A DNA stretch of 64,000 nucleotides from Siphonodentalium dalli (Eukaryota; Mollusca; Scaphopoda; Gadilida; Siphonodentaliidae). Positions 46,501 through 55,571 of this stretch are shown here, one piece after another. How positions within the stretch are numbered: the stretch's first letter is position 1; each line of letters begins with the position of its first letter. The stretch lies in NCBI GenBank assembly GCA_032622095.1, contig CP136066.1:189324716-189388715 (forward strand), read 5' to 3'. A model generated the notes under the pieces. It was not told where the DNA came from, made no database searches, and saw only the letters and a list, made by a program, of their open reading frames with translations. A program made the translations under genes and the position numbers.

Positions 46501-47903
46501 ATACAAACAACATATCAGAAAGATAGTACAATTTGTTCATGTGTTATGTTAGTGGTACAGTGTGTACATTCTGGCAGTGGACACAGATAACAACACACAC
46601 TTGTTGAATACAGCATGAATGGCAATACATTGTGATAGAGACAATGAAATGTTCTAATATTAATAAATAGGCTAACCAACTTCAATTGAGACTAAATTGA
46701 ATTGGGACTGCTGCAGACAATGGCTGTAGAGTCACACTGGAACAATGGGGATAATTAACTAAACAAAGCAGGTGTGATGTACATCCGTAGACCTAATTAG
46801 TTGGTTTGTCATTTACTGAACTCATGGAGTTAAGCCTCATTTAATCCTCATCAGGATTATCAATGGATGATCATCAAATAAACCTTAGTGTTATCTTCAT
46901 TGTGTTGGGTATTGAATCTAACAGAACTGCAAATAATTTATAATTGTTTCTGGTGATATTTTCATAAATATTATGTGTTAGTTTCAATGCATGCAAGAAA
47001 ATAAAAAATATATTAAAAATATATTTACATAAATAAATACACATAAAACATAATATATTCCCAATAAGTTGGTGCATAACTTCATGATGAAACCTCACCA
47101 ATACATGTAAATGTAAAAAGTTTATATGTTTATTGCTTGCTTCTTTCTATTGTTTCAGTCGTTTCTTGTCTCCATGTTATGTAGTAATGTCTTTATTCAA
47201 TCAAATTTGATATTTTAATTTGATTTATTTAATTATTTATTCCTATGCGATCAAAATGGTTGGAAACTAACAATTGTAATAAGATGTAATCGAAAAGTAA
47301 TCGATTACATTCACTAAGGTAATTGTAATCGTAATCGATTACATTGGAAAAAAATGTAATCAGTAATCATAATCGTAATCATGTAAATCAAAAGTAATTG
47401 TAATCGTAATCGATTATATTGGTATGTAATCGCCCCAACCCTTGTTCCTTGACGGCCGAATAAAACAGCCGAAGCTGCTGTCAATGGCATTTTCTTATTT
47501 GCATCTATGCTAGACATTTTAGACATAACAAAATTATGTATACACAATATATCTGCTGTACATTTACATGGTACTAACATTCGTATGTAATGTAACTAAT
47601 TTAATTTAATTCAATTTAATTGTACACATCGATGGTGGGGAATTTGAAGGGACGTTCAAGCATGTCTATGCAGTGCATATATTAGCGCTGGGCGAGCTTG
47701 GCCAGCCCAGGCCATCTTAATTTAATTATCAGGTCACCAAACATGACTCATATTGGTCGATAACTATACTCTTCAGAATGACCTCACTGAAGAGAGGGGA
47801 GGGGCATAGCGCCGCAATGTAAACAACTTTCCATGCCCACCATATGACGATAACTTACCATCTCCACAAACATGCTGGTTGAGAACTTCGAATCTTTGCT
47901 ATC
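25200..47903 (-). CDS. Cys-loop (nicotinic-like) ligand-gated channel subunit, 5'-partial gene
   Basis: Five exons span 22.7 kb and join in frame through canonical GT-AG sites, giving 331 residues up to the stop. They encode the second half of the extracellular domain with a Cys-loop (C-x13-C), the pre-M1 and M1 segments, an M2 with Glu at -1' (GEK) and Leu at 9', M3, a short M3-M4 loop of about 65 residues, and M4 ending six residues or so before the stop. Glu at -1' is typical of cation-selective channels. The loop B Trp position (seven residues after the second loop Cys) is Met, and there is no vicinal Cys pair, so it is not a standard alpha subunit. The upstream exons (signal peptide, first strands) were not found in the window. 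Intron sizes are 8.36, 1.49, 3.02 and 8.83 kb. Confidence 0.85.
25732..27312. mobile_element. Non-autonomous element, 1.58 kb, rich in TTGGAAATTTCCAA
   Basis: Both ends carry GAGGGTATCACCCCCC followed by a gaatcccgaatac-like block, in inverted orientation. The left end has a 31-bp tandem repeat (cctgaatacgagttaatttt...). The interior (25980-27080) repeats a ~130-bp module built around gttggaaatttccaactgat. It sits in the receptor's last intron, 200 bp upstream of the terminal exon. Confidence 0.65.
27313..28231. other. Receptor intron, partly TTGGAAATTTCCAA family
   Basis: 27520-27850 belongs to the same repeat family. The remainder shows no recognised feature. Confidence 0.4.
28232..28330. 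repeat. 52-bp tandem duplication
   Basis: Two copies of ctcgggtgtatactgtccta plus the following ~30 bp. A related single block is at 40005-40090, with the same downstream attttatttatagataat. Confidence 0.7.
28377..29230 (-). mobile_element. LINE ORF2 3' end (CR1/RTE-like)
   Basis: Minus-strand frames carry, in order, NKASQIIGIVNRTFTNLD and VRPIIEYCNSAWSPHH, then EIQRKATKL with SLKYGIFRGDLIEVYKLL, then the C-terminal block FFTQRVVNSWNSLPD. These are hallmark C-terminal segments of CR1-like and related LINEs. At least two frameshifts and one stop separate them, so it is inactive. It lies in the receptor's last intron in the same orientation. Confidence 0.85.
28542..28595. repeat. ATC microsatellite
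   Basis: An uninterrupted tcatcatcat run of about 45 bp, read as poly-Asp on the minus strand. Confidence 0.95.
29440..29575 (+). mobile_element. Crypton-related terminal fragment with recurrent motif (2 of 4)
   Basis: The blocks gttttaacggaattc and ccaatatattttatatt and the motif at 29541-29572 match 40360-40487. The flanks differ. Confidence 0.55.
29576..30093. repeat. Intron sequence with a ~90-bp hairpin
   Basis: A hairpin at 29996-30085 has arms around ccgaaaagtttgaa with an acgcgcgtatattgcgcgt centre. The rest is unassigned. Confidence 0.5.
30094..30182. mobile_element. Truncated TTAA-family MITE
   Basis: TTAA followed by about 85 bp matching the left arm of the 24859-25191 element, then breaking off at a T run. 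Confidence 0.65.
30200..31360 (-). mobile_element. LINE ORF2 C-terminal remnant (L1-like), copy 2
   Basis: Minus-strand fragments include an IDWTTFNRLPFLSP segment and, further 3', a cysteine cluster CNGCRNNNEN followed by a W-x-C-like continuation. These match the end of L1-like ORF2. Stops and frameshifts are frequent. It is a different, more decayed copy than 1-890. Confidence 0.65.
31361..31850. repeat. 66-bp tandem satellite, ~7.3 copies
   Basis: Copies start at 31361, 31427, 31493, 31559, 31625, 31691, 31761 and 31831 (tagcaggatcagttttccct). The first five intervals are 66 bp, and the last two are 70 bp owing to a 4-bp insertion (gatc, in gcgggatcgacc). The copies are more than 90% identical. 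A related single block is at 16292-16332. Confidence 0.95.
31930..32070. repeat. Terminal palindrome of the Crypton
   Basis: Arms of about 65 bp (ctacaac...gtccccag, agcggaatttacaaaacgag, gtaaattaggtctggacc) with a ~12-nt loop. The same structure is at 4824-4972. Confidence 0.85.
32279..33878 (-). pseudogene. Crypton tyrosine recombinase (KIAA1958/DUF3504-like), broken
   Basis: The frame opens at 33878 (MASNIFPTN), meets a TAA at about 33645-33647, continues in the same frame through a SAM-like core-binding domain to about 33350, then shifts by one base into the 356-residue catalytic frame. In that frame (numbered from 33349) I see R74 in LRGTGEH, a Lys near 107, H207-x-x-R210 in HSAR, H233 in SGHKN and Y242, which completes the tyrosine recombinase set. 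The product would cut and rejoin DNA during transposition. The stop could instead mark an intron, but the frameshift argues for decay. The C-terminal ~110 residues are Ser/Thr/Asn-rich. Confidence 0.85.
34368..34695 (-). CDS. Receptor exon: pre-M1, M1, M2
   Basis: The acceptor gattatcaacag precedes GAGGTCCAA and the donor is CTCGTAG/GTATGT. Residues include HPEWEFIDS, the pre-M1 RRKPSFY, M1 (VLSVLLPTMLISFLSPFV) and M2 starting GEKMSFIITVLLAL. The length is 328 nt, starting in phase 0 and ending one base into a Gly codon. Confidence 0.9.
34700..35777. other. Receptor intron, little recognised
   Basis: Contains a short CAA run near 35118. No other feature was seen. Confidence 0.4.
35778..35994. 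mobile_element. Truncated TTAA-family MITE
   Basis: Matches the 24859-25191 palindrome from aaaggggtactatacac through the centre to gtatattttgcact, where SINE sequence begins. Confidence 0.7.
35995..36105 (+). mobile_element. SINE 3' fragment
   Basis: Matches the 3' half of the 8838-9150 SINE in + orientation (gtcgacgagttta, ctaaaactggcaatgtcg, ggccttagttgc) and ends in an atcaattaatcaac tail. The tRNA head is missing. Confidence 0.75.
36106..37283. other. Receptor intron, unclassified
   Basis: 36110-36850 is less AT-rich than its surroundings and has open stretches in several frames, but no domain, splice-bounded exon or repeat family could be assigned. Confidence 0.3.
37284..37668. repeat. 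Pair of ~90-bp hairpins
   Basis: 37284-37374 and 37579-37668 are related palindromes (cagaatgggg, ccagaaggcgaattt and complements). The sequence between them repeats cttctgggaagt-tctata twice. Confidence 0.75.
37720..37900 (-). CDS. Receptor exon: Cys-loop
   Basis: The acceptor gcctcctcag precedes TGTGGGTAA and the donor is AAAACG/GTGAGT. The 181 nt complete a Ser codon and add 60 residues, including NGTMEWKVP and the Cys-loop CMMVVTYFPFDTQKC (C-x13-C with the FPFD core). Confidence 0.95.
38411..38497. repeat. Hairpin, ~40-bp arms
   Basis: Arms tatgccaaacatagtgg and gaggaggaatagtcta with their complements surround a loop of a few bases. The surrounding intron (37901-39392) has no other feature. 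Confidence 0.75.
39393..39499 (-). CDS. Receptor exon: loop A region
   Basis: The acceptor taatttttcag precedes TACTGGATGG and the donor is TCAAATAG/GTCGGT. The 107 nt encode YWMDGRLSW and WIPPIAVSN, the conserved W-x-D-x-R-L-x-W and loop A segments. The size is close to the 110-bp exon 4 typical of nicotinic receptor genes. Confidence 0.9.
39535..39960 (+). repeat. Dispersed repeat, copy 2
   Basis: Homologous to 20500-20930. It begins about 40 bp upstream of the receptor exon acceptor, so it abuts the splice region. Confidence 0.7.
40140..40490 (+). mobile_element. Crypton-related 5'-terminal fragment with recurrent motif (4 of 4)
   Basis: Blocks gtcaataatgttgattttt, ttgtgacaagctatgtcaat and gcatgggtatata, ending in the motif at 40456-40487, match 34165-34354. 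It carries a ~130-bp insertion relative to that copy (around 40235-40370). Confidence 0.65.
40624..40808 (-). repeat. 3' LTR of the Gypsy-like element
   Basis: 185 bp, about 97% identical to 45882-46066, both from cgtcatacaatcga to gatatggcg. No target duplication of 4 bp or more was clear. Confidence 0.9.
40958..41674 (-). pseudogene. Integrase C-terminal part
   Basis: The frame continues the integrase after a one-base shift near 41770. It has a VVGTLNSRVRNRG-like segment, an SPGDIVYVKSEG-type C-terminal fold and an acidic/basic tail. It would join cDNA to host DNA if intact. Confidence 0.8.
41767..43797 (-). pseudogene. Pol: reverse transcriptase, RNase H, integrase N-terminal part
   Basis: 676 residues. 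RT: catalytic D103 in KTDMTKQFF, and the active-site pair at L167-A-D169-N170 where two aspartates are expected. RNase H: D319, E360 and D389 are present. The integrase zinc-binding region and the first core Asp (ACDIM) follow before the frame ends by frameshift. The Asn at 170 should abolish polymerase activity. An upstream TAA (near 43825) separates it from the preceding pol sequence. Confidence 0.85.
43842..44393 (-). pseudogene. Gypsy-like element: protease-RT linker region
   Basis: A 183-residue frame of the linker type found between protease and RT in this family (LPGEFLELPCPLG). It is offset from both neighbours by frameshifts. Confidence 0.6.
44521..45111 (-). pseudogene. Gag C-terminus with zinc knuckle, and protease start
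   Basis: A Cys/His cluster (C-x2-C-x9-H-x4-C) is followed by an acidic spacer and the protease active-site region, which reads NSGATS where DSGA is expected. The frame ends by frameshift before the second protease motif. Confidence 0.75.
45038..45730 (-). pseudogene. Gag-like N-terminal part
   Basis: The frame opens at 45730, is cut by a TAG ending near 45374 and continues in the same frame to 45038, overlapping the next frame. Helical, Trp-rich composition is as expected for Gag; no single diagnostic motif. Confidence 0.6.
45882..46066 (-). repeat. 5' LTR of the Gypsy-like element
   Basis: See the partner LTR. The adjacent interior contains the primer-binding-like TGGTAGC. Confidence 0.9.
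46261..47443. mobile_element. Non-autonomous hAT element with 8-bp target duplication
   Basis: Perfect 8-bp duplications GTTCCTTG (46253-46260 and 47444-47451) flank 1183 bp. The ends read CAGGGTTGG and CCAACCCTT. Just inside both ends are dense GTAATC/GATTAC words (46270-46440 and 47280-47430), typical of hAT subterminal repeats. No transposase is encoded. Confidence 0.9.
47452..47858. other. Receptor intron, unassigned
   Basis: A minus-strand frame at 47580-47452 is continuous with the sequence beyond the hAT insertion, but has no family match. Confidence 0.35.
47859..47903 (-). CDS. Receptor 45-nt exon
   Basis: The acceptor gatcttttctcag and donor GAGATG/GTAAGT bound 15 codons, DSKDSKFSTSMFVEM, in phase 0 at both ends. 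They join in frame to YWMDGRLSW. Nicotinic receptor genes typically have a 45-bp exon at exactly this place, which supports the call despite its small size. Confidence 0.75.
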
Positions 47904-48049
47904 CTGAGAAAAGATCAAAAGAAACACGACGTTATGTTGACAATATATTTTATTTCTCGTATGATTTGTGTGTTCATGCTGTTACATAGTTATAAAGCCG
48001 CACGGAACACGCATTCAATGAGCATCCCATTGACGGCATACGACATAAA

Positions 48050-48250
48050 TGATCATTTTATTTTACTTAAGTGAAATAAAGCGCCATCTACATGGTTTTA
48101 TTTTACTTAAGTAAAATAAAATTAAAACGCACACTAATTTTACTTAAGTGAAATAAAATGACCATTATGTTATGCCCTTTTTTATTTTACTTAAGTAAAA
48201 TTGAATTGTACTCAAGTTAAAACATGGTTATTTTTACTTAAAGTGACACA
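48050..48250. repeat. Patch of TTTTACTTAAGTAAAA palindromes
   Basis: About five 16-24-bp palindromes centred on CTTAAG (e.g. ttattttacttaagtaaaat). The end ttacttaaagtgaca is shared, reversed, with 63611-63765. Confidence 0.8.
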
Positions 48251-49029
48251 ACAATCTTCACCAATATACCCCGATTGACTGAAGCAATAATATATATATA
48301 TATACGGCGGAATCCCGCAGATAACTATTTTTAGCCACAATTCCAATCTGCGCGATCCGATTGGTCGGCGACCTTTCGTCACCAATTTGATACGATTGTT
48401 TTTACTTCTTGGGAATAATAAATCCACTCTCATTCTCAAGACGAAGTAAATTAATTAAAACCTCCTAGTTAGAACGTATATTTGAATTAGATTATCGGAG
48501 TTTTAACTCGGTGTATTGTGCGTTGAATGGGAATGTTGGGTCGTCACATATGAATTCAACGATTATTGCCTGGAAAACTGGTCAAAACTCGTTTCGAATA
48601 AGTTCGTGTGTTGTTGACATTGTAATTGAATATTGTCAACAGCGGGAATTCTCAGCCTGATGACCAAGGAGCCGAGTGACTCGGGTCTCAATGGGACCTG
48701 TTGGAGAACCAATCGTTCAAACACGCAGATTTAAAAAAAACAGTGTGGGTCGATAGCGTCAGACAAATGTACATGTAGCAAGTGCAATTTTACACTGAAA
48801 TGTACTAAGCTATATATGCATGTATGGCTTTGGATTGGACTGGCTGCATTATGCCTACACTGACTACATACAGGCCCTGCAGATTCAAATTCAACAAGTC
48901 TCAACAGTGACCCTATAGTATTAAAATGACTAATTTCAAAATGTGTGGCCCAATATTAGATATTTTTTTTGTTGGGGAAAGTGTAGATCATGCCATGAAT
49001 GATCTCTACTCTGGGTAATATGATTATGA
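48251..49029. other. Unassigned
   Basis: TA run near 48290. No gene. The receptor's upstream exons were searched for here without success. Confidence 0.35.
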
Positions 49030-50293
49030 GAGGCCACATTCACATTTATATTGAATTGCGCTTAAGTGCAATTGAATGCGCTTAAGAAAATTTATTGCAC
49101 TTAAGGGCAAACGATTGTGCATAAGTGCGATAAAATATTGTGCTTAAGTACAAATAGGGCATTCATGCATAAGCATTATGAGTTGCACTTAAGCATGATT
49201 AATTGCGCTCAAGTGCAATTAATTGTAACTACTATCTAACCTACCCATAAAATATTAATTGTCATAACCTGGAGTATCGCCTAGCATCACAAGAAGAGCA
49301 TGTGCTAATTTTAACCTTTTTAAATAAGCCTAGTACAGTTACCTCTAACTGTATGTGTGCAACAATCAAAGATAATCCATAATGTCATATAATTATCAGC
49401 ATCCCTTATATCCAAAAAAAATGGATGTCTCCTCTAGTATGTTTTAATATAATTTTTTTAAAGAATTTTTGCACAGATTTGGGCCATAGCTATGGTCATA
49501 TAGCAATAATGTGGTGTCACTGTATGAGGGTTTGCTCACTTCATATGGTGTACTTATTGACTTACATCGGGTGAAAAACCCTAAATATTGTCATATTATC
49601 AGCATCCCTGTCCCAAAAATATGTGTTTCATTCCGGGAGCTTTGGTGTCTCACTCCTCGAGCTCTGGTAGTTTTATTAAATCAGCGTCTCTTGCACAGAT
49701 CTATAGTATGTCCATGTCATAAACTGTAGCGCGAATATGGTGTCACTGAGGACCCGCTTCCCTCATATGGTGCACATGTATACCGGTATATACTCGAAAA
49801 TCAAAGTTGCACCCACTAATACAGAAGTCAATGCTATCATGAATTGCCTGAACTAAAACAGAAGGTAATGCTATCGCGAGTCTACCATATCAATAAAGAA
49901 CTTAGACTTGCTCCTTACCCATCCAAACTAATGAAAACAAGAGGTGATATGTCAGTAAGAACTAAGGTTGAGTTATGGATAAACCTATTTATTCACCAGG
50001 GGTGTTTTATATAATAGTTACATATAACCATGAAATGCGCTTAAGATTAGCCAATTGATTGCACACAGCAAGATTGATTGCGCTTAAGCACAAATAATTA
50101 TGTTTTCAAGAACAAATTACTATGCTTAAGCGCAATCGACTGCACTTAAGATCAATGATTGCGCTTAAGAACAATGATAAGTTCAAGTAATTCTGCTTAA
50201 GTGTAATTATTTGTGCTTAAGTGCAATTAATTGCGCTCAAGTGCAATTAATTGCGCTTAAGCGCACTTCATTACTAAATGGCAATTTGGCCTC
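49030..50293. mobile_element. Element with CTTAAG palindrome subterminal repeats
   Basis: Imperfect inverted ends (GAGGCCACATTCACATTTA and, reversed, GAGGCCAAATTGCCATTTA). Just inside each end are arrays of tgcgcttaagtgcaatt-type palindromes (49050-49230 and 50035-50275). The layout mirrors the hAT element at 46.3 kb. No target duplication was seen and there is no transposase. Confidence 0.6.
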
Positions 50294-51410
50294 CCAGAGG
50301 CTAATGCCCGTAGAAATCATATTGTACCAGTGAAAAACCTGGGAACTTTTTGAGGTTTTGATAGGGAACCGTATAAAGCTGAAAAATTAACACGGGAATA
50401 TATTTCTTTGTTAATTCCTGTCGCTTAACAGTTTATTCATAAGTAGGCGAAAGTGCCAGCTCGAGATGACATTATTTAACAGACTTGATGGGTGAGTTTG
50501 CTATGCGCACCTACCGTACAATCATGGAATTTCCCCCATAGTTGAAGTTGATTATCGAGGAACAATTATAAACAAAGAAATATGTTCCCTGCCTTGTTTG
50601 TTCAATGTTATAAAGTTCCCTATCAAAACATAAAAAAGTTCCCAAGTTTTGTACTGATGGAATAAGATCTCTACAGGCGCTAAGCAGAGTAAAGATTCAT
50701 GGCATGATCTAGGGGAGGGGGTTTCTTCAATTTCAACTAGATAGCTCCAGGCTGTTGACCCAACATTCAACAATAATTTAAACAAGGACTAAATCATGCC
50801 AGAAGCTGGGGTTTGTCCCACAAAAATATTCATGATTGCCAATTACTCAATTAATAAATTCAATTGCAAGTCTATCACAGCTAGTGACAGTCAATTGTGA
50901 TATTCAGTTATTAACAGACTTTTTAATTATATTAAATTTAATTCATTAGTGAAAATTCATACATGTGTTAAGTACCTTATTAATAAATCATATAAAATAA
51001 GTCTTCTTAAATATATCTCTTCATGATATTGATGATGTCCCTCCCTCCCATGGCAGACCCCAGACTCCTATTCTGAATACTAATAACAAATAGGTGATTA
51101 TTCTGTGTACCAGCAGGTACCAGATAAGAAAATATGGATAGTGACAATGGAGTGAAATCTCCTGGAACTGTATGATATATCTCACTGAGAATAATTGTCA
51201 TTGAGCATCATATTGATTATTATTATGAGCTCGAGTTATGGACAATACTTCAGCAGCAAAAATGTAATTATTTTCATATTTATAATAGTGTGAAATAACC
51301 ATGGCTTCTATCCTATATTTTTTGTATCCGGTACTCATGATTCACCTCTGTTATTCATGATTTATGGCAGGTGCTAGTAAATGTATACCATCGGTAGTCA
51401 GAGTAATCAA
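50294..51410. other. Unassigned
   Basis: No supported feature. Confidence 0.35.
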
Positions 51411-51415
51411 AACTA

Positions 51416-51790
51416 CAGTAATGCCCTAATTAGTCGACTCCATAACCACAGCAGAATTATGGGTAACTTTTCAGGATTTAGTCGGAAATATGGCTTGTTG
51501 CCATTCATCGGAAATCTCGCCCATATAATAATGAAGTGGCAGTGTCTCAGAAACAGAACATTAATTTGATTTGGCCTTACTAAACTCAGCAGAACCGACA
51601 CCATCATAGTACAGTAATGCCCTAAATAATTGGCTCCTTAACCACAGCAGAATTATGGGTAACTTTTCAGCATTTAGTCGAACATTATGATTTTCCGATG
51701 AATGGCAACAAGCCATATTTCCAACTAAATTCTGAAAAGTTACCCATAATTCTGCTGTGGTTAAGCAGTCGATTAATTAGGGCATTACTG
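51416..51790. mobile_element. CAGTAATGCCC MITE: one half copy and one full copy
   Basis: 51416 to about 51550 is the left part of the element, and 51612-51790 is complete, flanked by TA. Same family as 2073-2549 and 55228-55440. Confidence 0.8.
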
Positions 51791-51882
51791 TATGTGGTTC
51801 ATTTATGAGACAAAATACCAAACCTGGAGGGTCGGAACTAAAACTAATTACAAGAAAAAATGTCTATTTGGAATAAAATCAA

Positions 51883-52140
51883 TTAACCCTTTCATTATGG
51901 GAGCAGCATTCACCCTTTCATGATTGGAGCATTGGAAATATTGCAAAAAAAAACATGTGCTAATGCATTCTCTTATATATGGTAGTTTCCAGTAGGGATC
52001 CTAGAATATGTAAGAGAATACATTACATTGGCCAAACAATATTTATCTTGACCTTGTAAGCCAGTGCATTCTCTTATATATGTGAGGCTACCTAGTATGG
52101 TATCTGCAAATATAAGGGAATGCACTGGCACATGATTCAT
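51883..52140. mobile_element. Hairpin-pair element, TTAACCCTTT family
   Basis: Starts ttaaccctttcatt and contains two diverged TTCTCTTATATATG hairpins (about 51962-52030 and 52060-52125). The right TTAA end is not preserved. Confidence 0.6.
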
Positions 52141-52275
52141 TGCTCCACCAGCGCAGTTCCCATCAAGAAATGGTTATATTATATATTCGAGTCTCCCAAG
52201 TCCTTCCAACTGCATGTTTTGTAGATTTTATTTTCCTACTTTACAGAAGAAATTTAATCATTTACAAATTTCCGG

Positions 52276-52925
52276 ATTCACTAAAGATGGATTATCTCTT
52301 CCTCTAACATGTGTTGTATAGTTTACTGGTTATAAAATAATAAAAATAAGCCGGAGATACCATTAAAATACTGGAAATTGATTGTATACTATTATTATTA
52401 TTATTATTTTTTTTTTTAATTTGGCAGAAAGAATGACAAAGGAAGAAAGACAAGAAATCACACACATTCATTCTCTCAATCCAAGGCTGGGAAGAGTGAG
52501 ACTCTACCATGCCCTGGCCTACTTTCTTACATATGATTCTAAAATATTTAAAGGCACACAGTGTGTTTGGATAATTTTATCAAATAGTGTTCAGGTTAAA
52601 AGTAAATTTTAGGCTACGCTGGTATAATTTTTTTTTTTTCTTCTTCAGAATATTTTGTTACATGTAGTGTTTAATGTTTGTATAATCAAAGTTCCAAACA
52701 CTATGTGCAGTTTTAAATATTTTTACATTCTGAATTTACCAAAAACAACATAATTAGATAAATTGTATACTATTATTTACCAAAAACAACATAATTAGAT
52801 AAATTGTATACTATTATTGATAGAAGTGTTTCCAGGCAAGGGTCTTCGATTCATATTTATTATGTTATACACAGGAAACTATAAAATAATTGTTACAGAA
52901 AGAGATAATTATTAATCCATCTGTA
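52276..52925. mobile_element. MITE, TTAAAGATGGATTATCTC family
   Basis: The left arm matches 8291-8400 and the right arm, reversed, matches 8815-8720. A 54-bp tandem duplication (taccaaaaacaacataatta...) lies inside at 52737-52815. Confidence 0.65.
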
Positions 52926-53269
52926 AGAGTAAGGATTTTTCAAGTTGTGTGTTTTCAAGAATGGGAGTGTATCACACTGAGCCAAATTCAATATATGATG
53001 GTCAGATATTTCAAAAACTAGAAAAAAAATTAACAGCCTTTTCATTGTTTTAGTATTTTCTGACTACAATGTAGATTGTGTACAAAACATGATTTCTTTA
53101 TTAGTCTATGATGAAGACAAAACTATTTTTGAACAAATTGTGTGTTAGACTTACAAACTGAAGGGATTTCCAAACACCTTGCAATGCTATCTTTTTACAA
53201 TTTAAAGTGTTCTAAGAGGAAAGTTCAAATAATTTTGCACATTTCATGACTGGAGCTTCCTGAAATTTT

Positions 53270-53600
53270 GCAAAAACACTATACCAATGCATTCTCTTAT
53301 ATATGGCAGTCTCCCAGAGGCAGACTCACATATTTAAGAGAATTCATTGACCTAACAACATTTATATTGACTATGCAAGCCAGTGCATTCTTTTATATAT
53401 ACAAGGCGCCATATGGGAGACCATTATTTATGATTAATCCTTCCATAACTGGAGCTTCATGAATTTTTTTGAAAACCTGTGCCAATGTATTCTCTTATAT
53501 ATGCGAGTCTCACATAGGATGCCTTGCATATATAAGAGAATGCATTAAGCTAACAATACTTGTATTGAACGTCTAAGCCAGTGCACTCTCTACTGATTGT
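53270..53600. repeat. Hairpin cluster, TTATATATGCGAG family
   Basis: Three hairpins or half-hairpins near 53286-53350, 53380-53420 and 53480-53545, each related to 6477-6545, with the recurring flank ctggagcttc-tgaa. Confidence 0.65.
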
Positions 53601-54202
53601 TTTTTTCTATTTATGCCCCAACATTTGTTAAACAGACAAAAATACCAAAAAATGTCATTTTTGGAAAAGTATCAAGACTGAAGGATTAATCTCAGTCATA
53701 AGTTAATTTTATTCACCAAAACACCAAAAAAAATGCCATGAGAAAAGCAGGGTATATGGATTTAAATTATTTCAATTTGCTCTGGAGGGGGGGGGGGTGT
53801 TAATATATATTCAGACACGTATGTTACTTTTTTACCTTTGACCATTTCTGCAATTCACCCAGCCCCGCAACCAATTTCTTTCCCTCTTTACAACTGTTTT
53901 CCCCAAGCATTTTTCAACACCCCTCCCCATCTGTCTGTCTGAATATATATGTGGAAATTCTATGAGGAAAAAAACTATTTTTTTCCTCACAGAAACCCCA
54001 CTGTGAAAATATTTCAGTGAATTTTGTGTTAACTAAAGCTATTGTTCTTGTTTAATATTACAGTTTTCACCACTTTTACATGAAATATTAAATGGACCAA
54101 TGCACTCGCAGTGCGGCAGTGGGTAAAATGTGCAAATATATTCGATAAAAACATCACCTATTAGAAGAACATGGAGAAATAGATCAACTTTGCTCGATTG
54201 GC

Positions 54203-54562
54203 TTAAAGATGGATCATCTCTTCCTCAATTGTTTTCTATAATTTCTAGGGTATAAAATAATAATGATAAGTCAAGTTGTCAAAGACACCAGTCCAGAAAC
54301 GCTTCTATCATTTAATATTACAACTGATTGATAATCAGTTGGGACAATCTTTTTTCACTATTTCCCTGCTTGCTGGGCTCCGAACGTTTCCTCAAGCAGT
54401 AAAATGTCACAAATTATTTGTAGGTATACTAGTATATATACCAGAAAATTCAAAATAGAATGAACAGTAATTGATAGAAGCATTTCCGGACATTATTTTA
54501 TACCCAGGAAAATATATAAAACTTGTAATAAGAATATATAGACCATCTTTAAACTGTAATCA
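54203..54562. mobile_element. MITE, TTAAAGATGG family (unit 1; repeated in units 2-3)
   Basis: Inverted ends cttaaagatggatcatctc and, reversed, gtttaaagatggtctat. The arms include cagaaacgcttctatcattt and its complement. A relative of 8291-8815. Confidence 0.65.
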
Positions 54563-55227
54563 AAATATGAAACAGAGATTATTCCTTAAGAAATAATTTC
54601 AAGAGAGTACACTGATTTTCTAACCTTTCAACTCAATCAACCTATATAATTAGGAGGCACAAGTTTGAAGTCAGAATCACTGAGTGCATTCTATTCACAA
54701 CCGAAGGGGTTCAGAAACTTTTTTAAAAAACTCAATATACATGTGATTGGTATATACACACGTATGTACTGATAACCTATTTTAGTATGAAATTTTCTCC
54801 AGTCTTCATATACGCTATTACCATACGCTTGTGTATATACGCATTTTGTTATGAGAGGCCAAAAGTAACAATTATCGGTGAATCACTCATCCATAGAGAA
54901 ACCAGGTTCATTTTAACTTCAGACTGTCAGGGAGGTGGCGACGATGTCACAGTGGGGTTGTCTCCCCCCCCACCCCCATAAATGTTTCCTTCCAAGTGGC
55001 CAGTTTCATACCGGTATAATCTGGATGAATCGTATCATTTAGTATAAGGTATATTGCAGTCTGATAGATATCCAGACTCGTAAGAAAGAAATGAAACACG
55101 GTCTAATTTTATTTAGAATGGGTGTATTGATATGTTTTTTTTTAAATAACGTGAACTTTGTTGTCACAATTTGGGATTTTTTTTTTAAATGTGTCCAATT
55201 GGCGCGTTGTCATCAGATAACTTAATA

Positions 55228-55440
55228 CAGTAATGCCCAAAGTAATTGACCACTTAACCACAGCAGAATTATGGGTAATTTTTCAGGATTTAGTTGGAAA
55301 TATGGCTTGTTGCCATTCATCGGAAAGCTCTCGACGAGAGCTTTCCAACGAATAGCAACAAGCCATATTTCCAACTAAATCCTGAATTATTTTCCATAAT
55401 CCTGGTGTGGTTAAGGGGTCAATTACTTTGGGTATTACTG
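55228..55440. mobile_element. CAGTAATGCCC MITE (unit 1; repeated in units 2-3)
   Basis: A near-perfect 213-bp palindrome flanked by TA, with centre gctctcgacgagagc. Confidence 0.85.
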
Positions 55441-55571
55441 TATGTTCTTTTTCAAAAGCAACGCATGACAGTTGTGGGAAACGACAAAACATGTGGTGAG
55501 AAATGGCCAAATATATGGTGCGAAACAACCAAACACGTGGGGCAAAGTGTACGAAACAACAATAGTACACA

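Noticed and set aside
48212-48439. Upstream exon of the Cys-loop receptor (first beta strands)
   Set aside because: The residues RRPIGSRRLELWLKIV are only loosely suggestive and no in-phase donor follows.
54787-54981. Ig-domain-like frame (PKVTIIGES...LTSDCQGG) in the 3.14-kb unit
   Set aside because: The resemblance is to a few residues only. The frame differs between unit 1 and units 2-3 because of a C-run length change, and no partner exon is seen.
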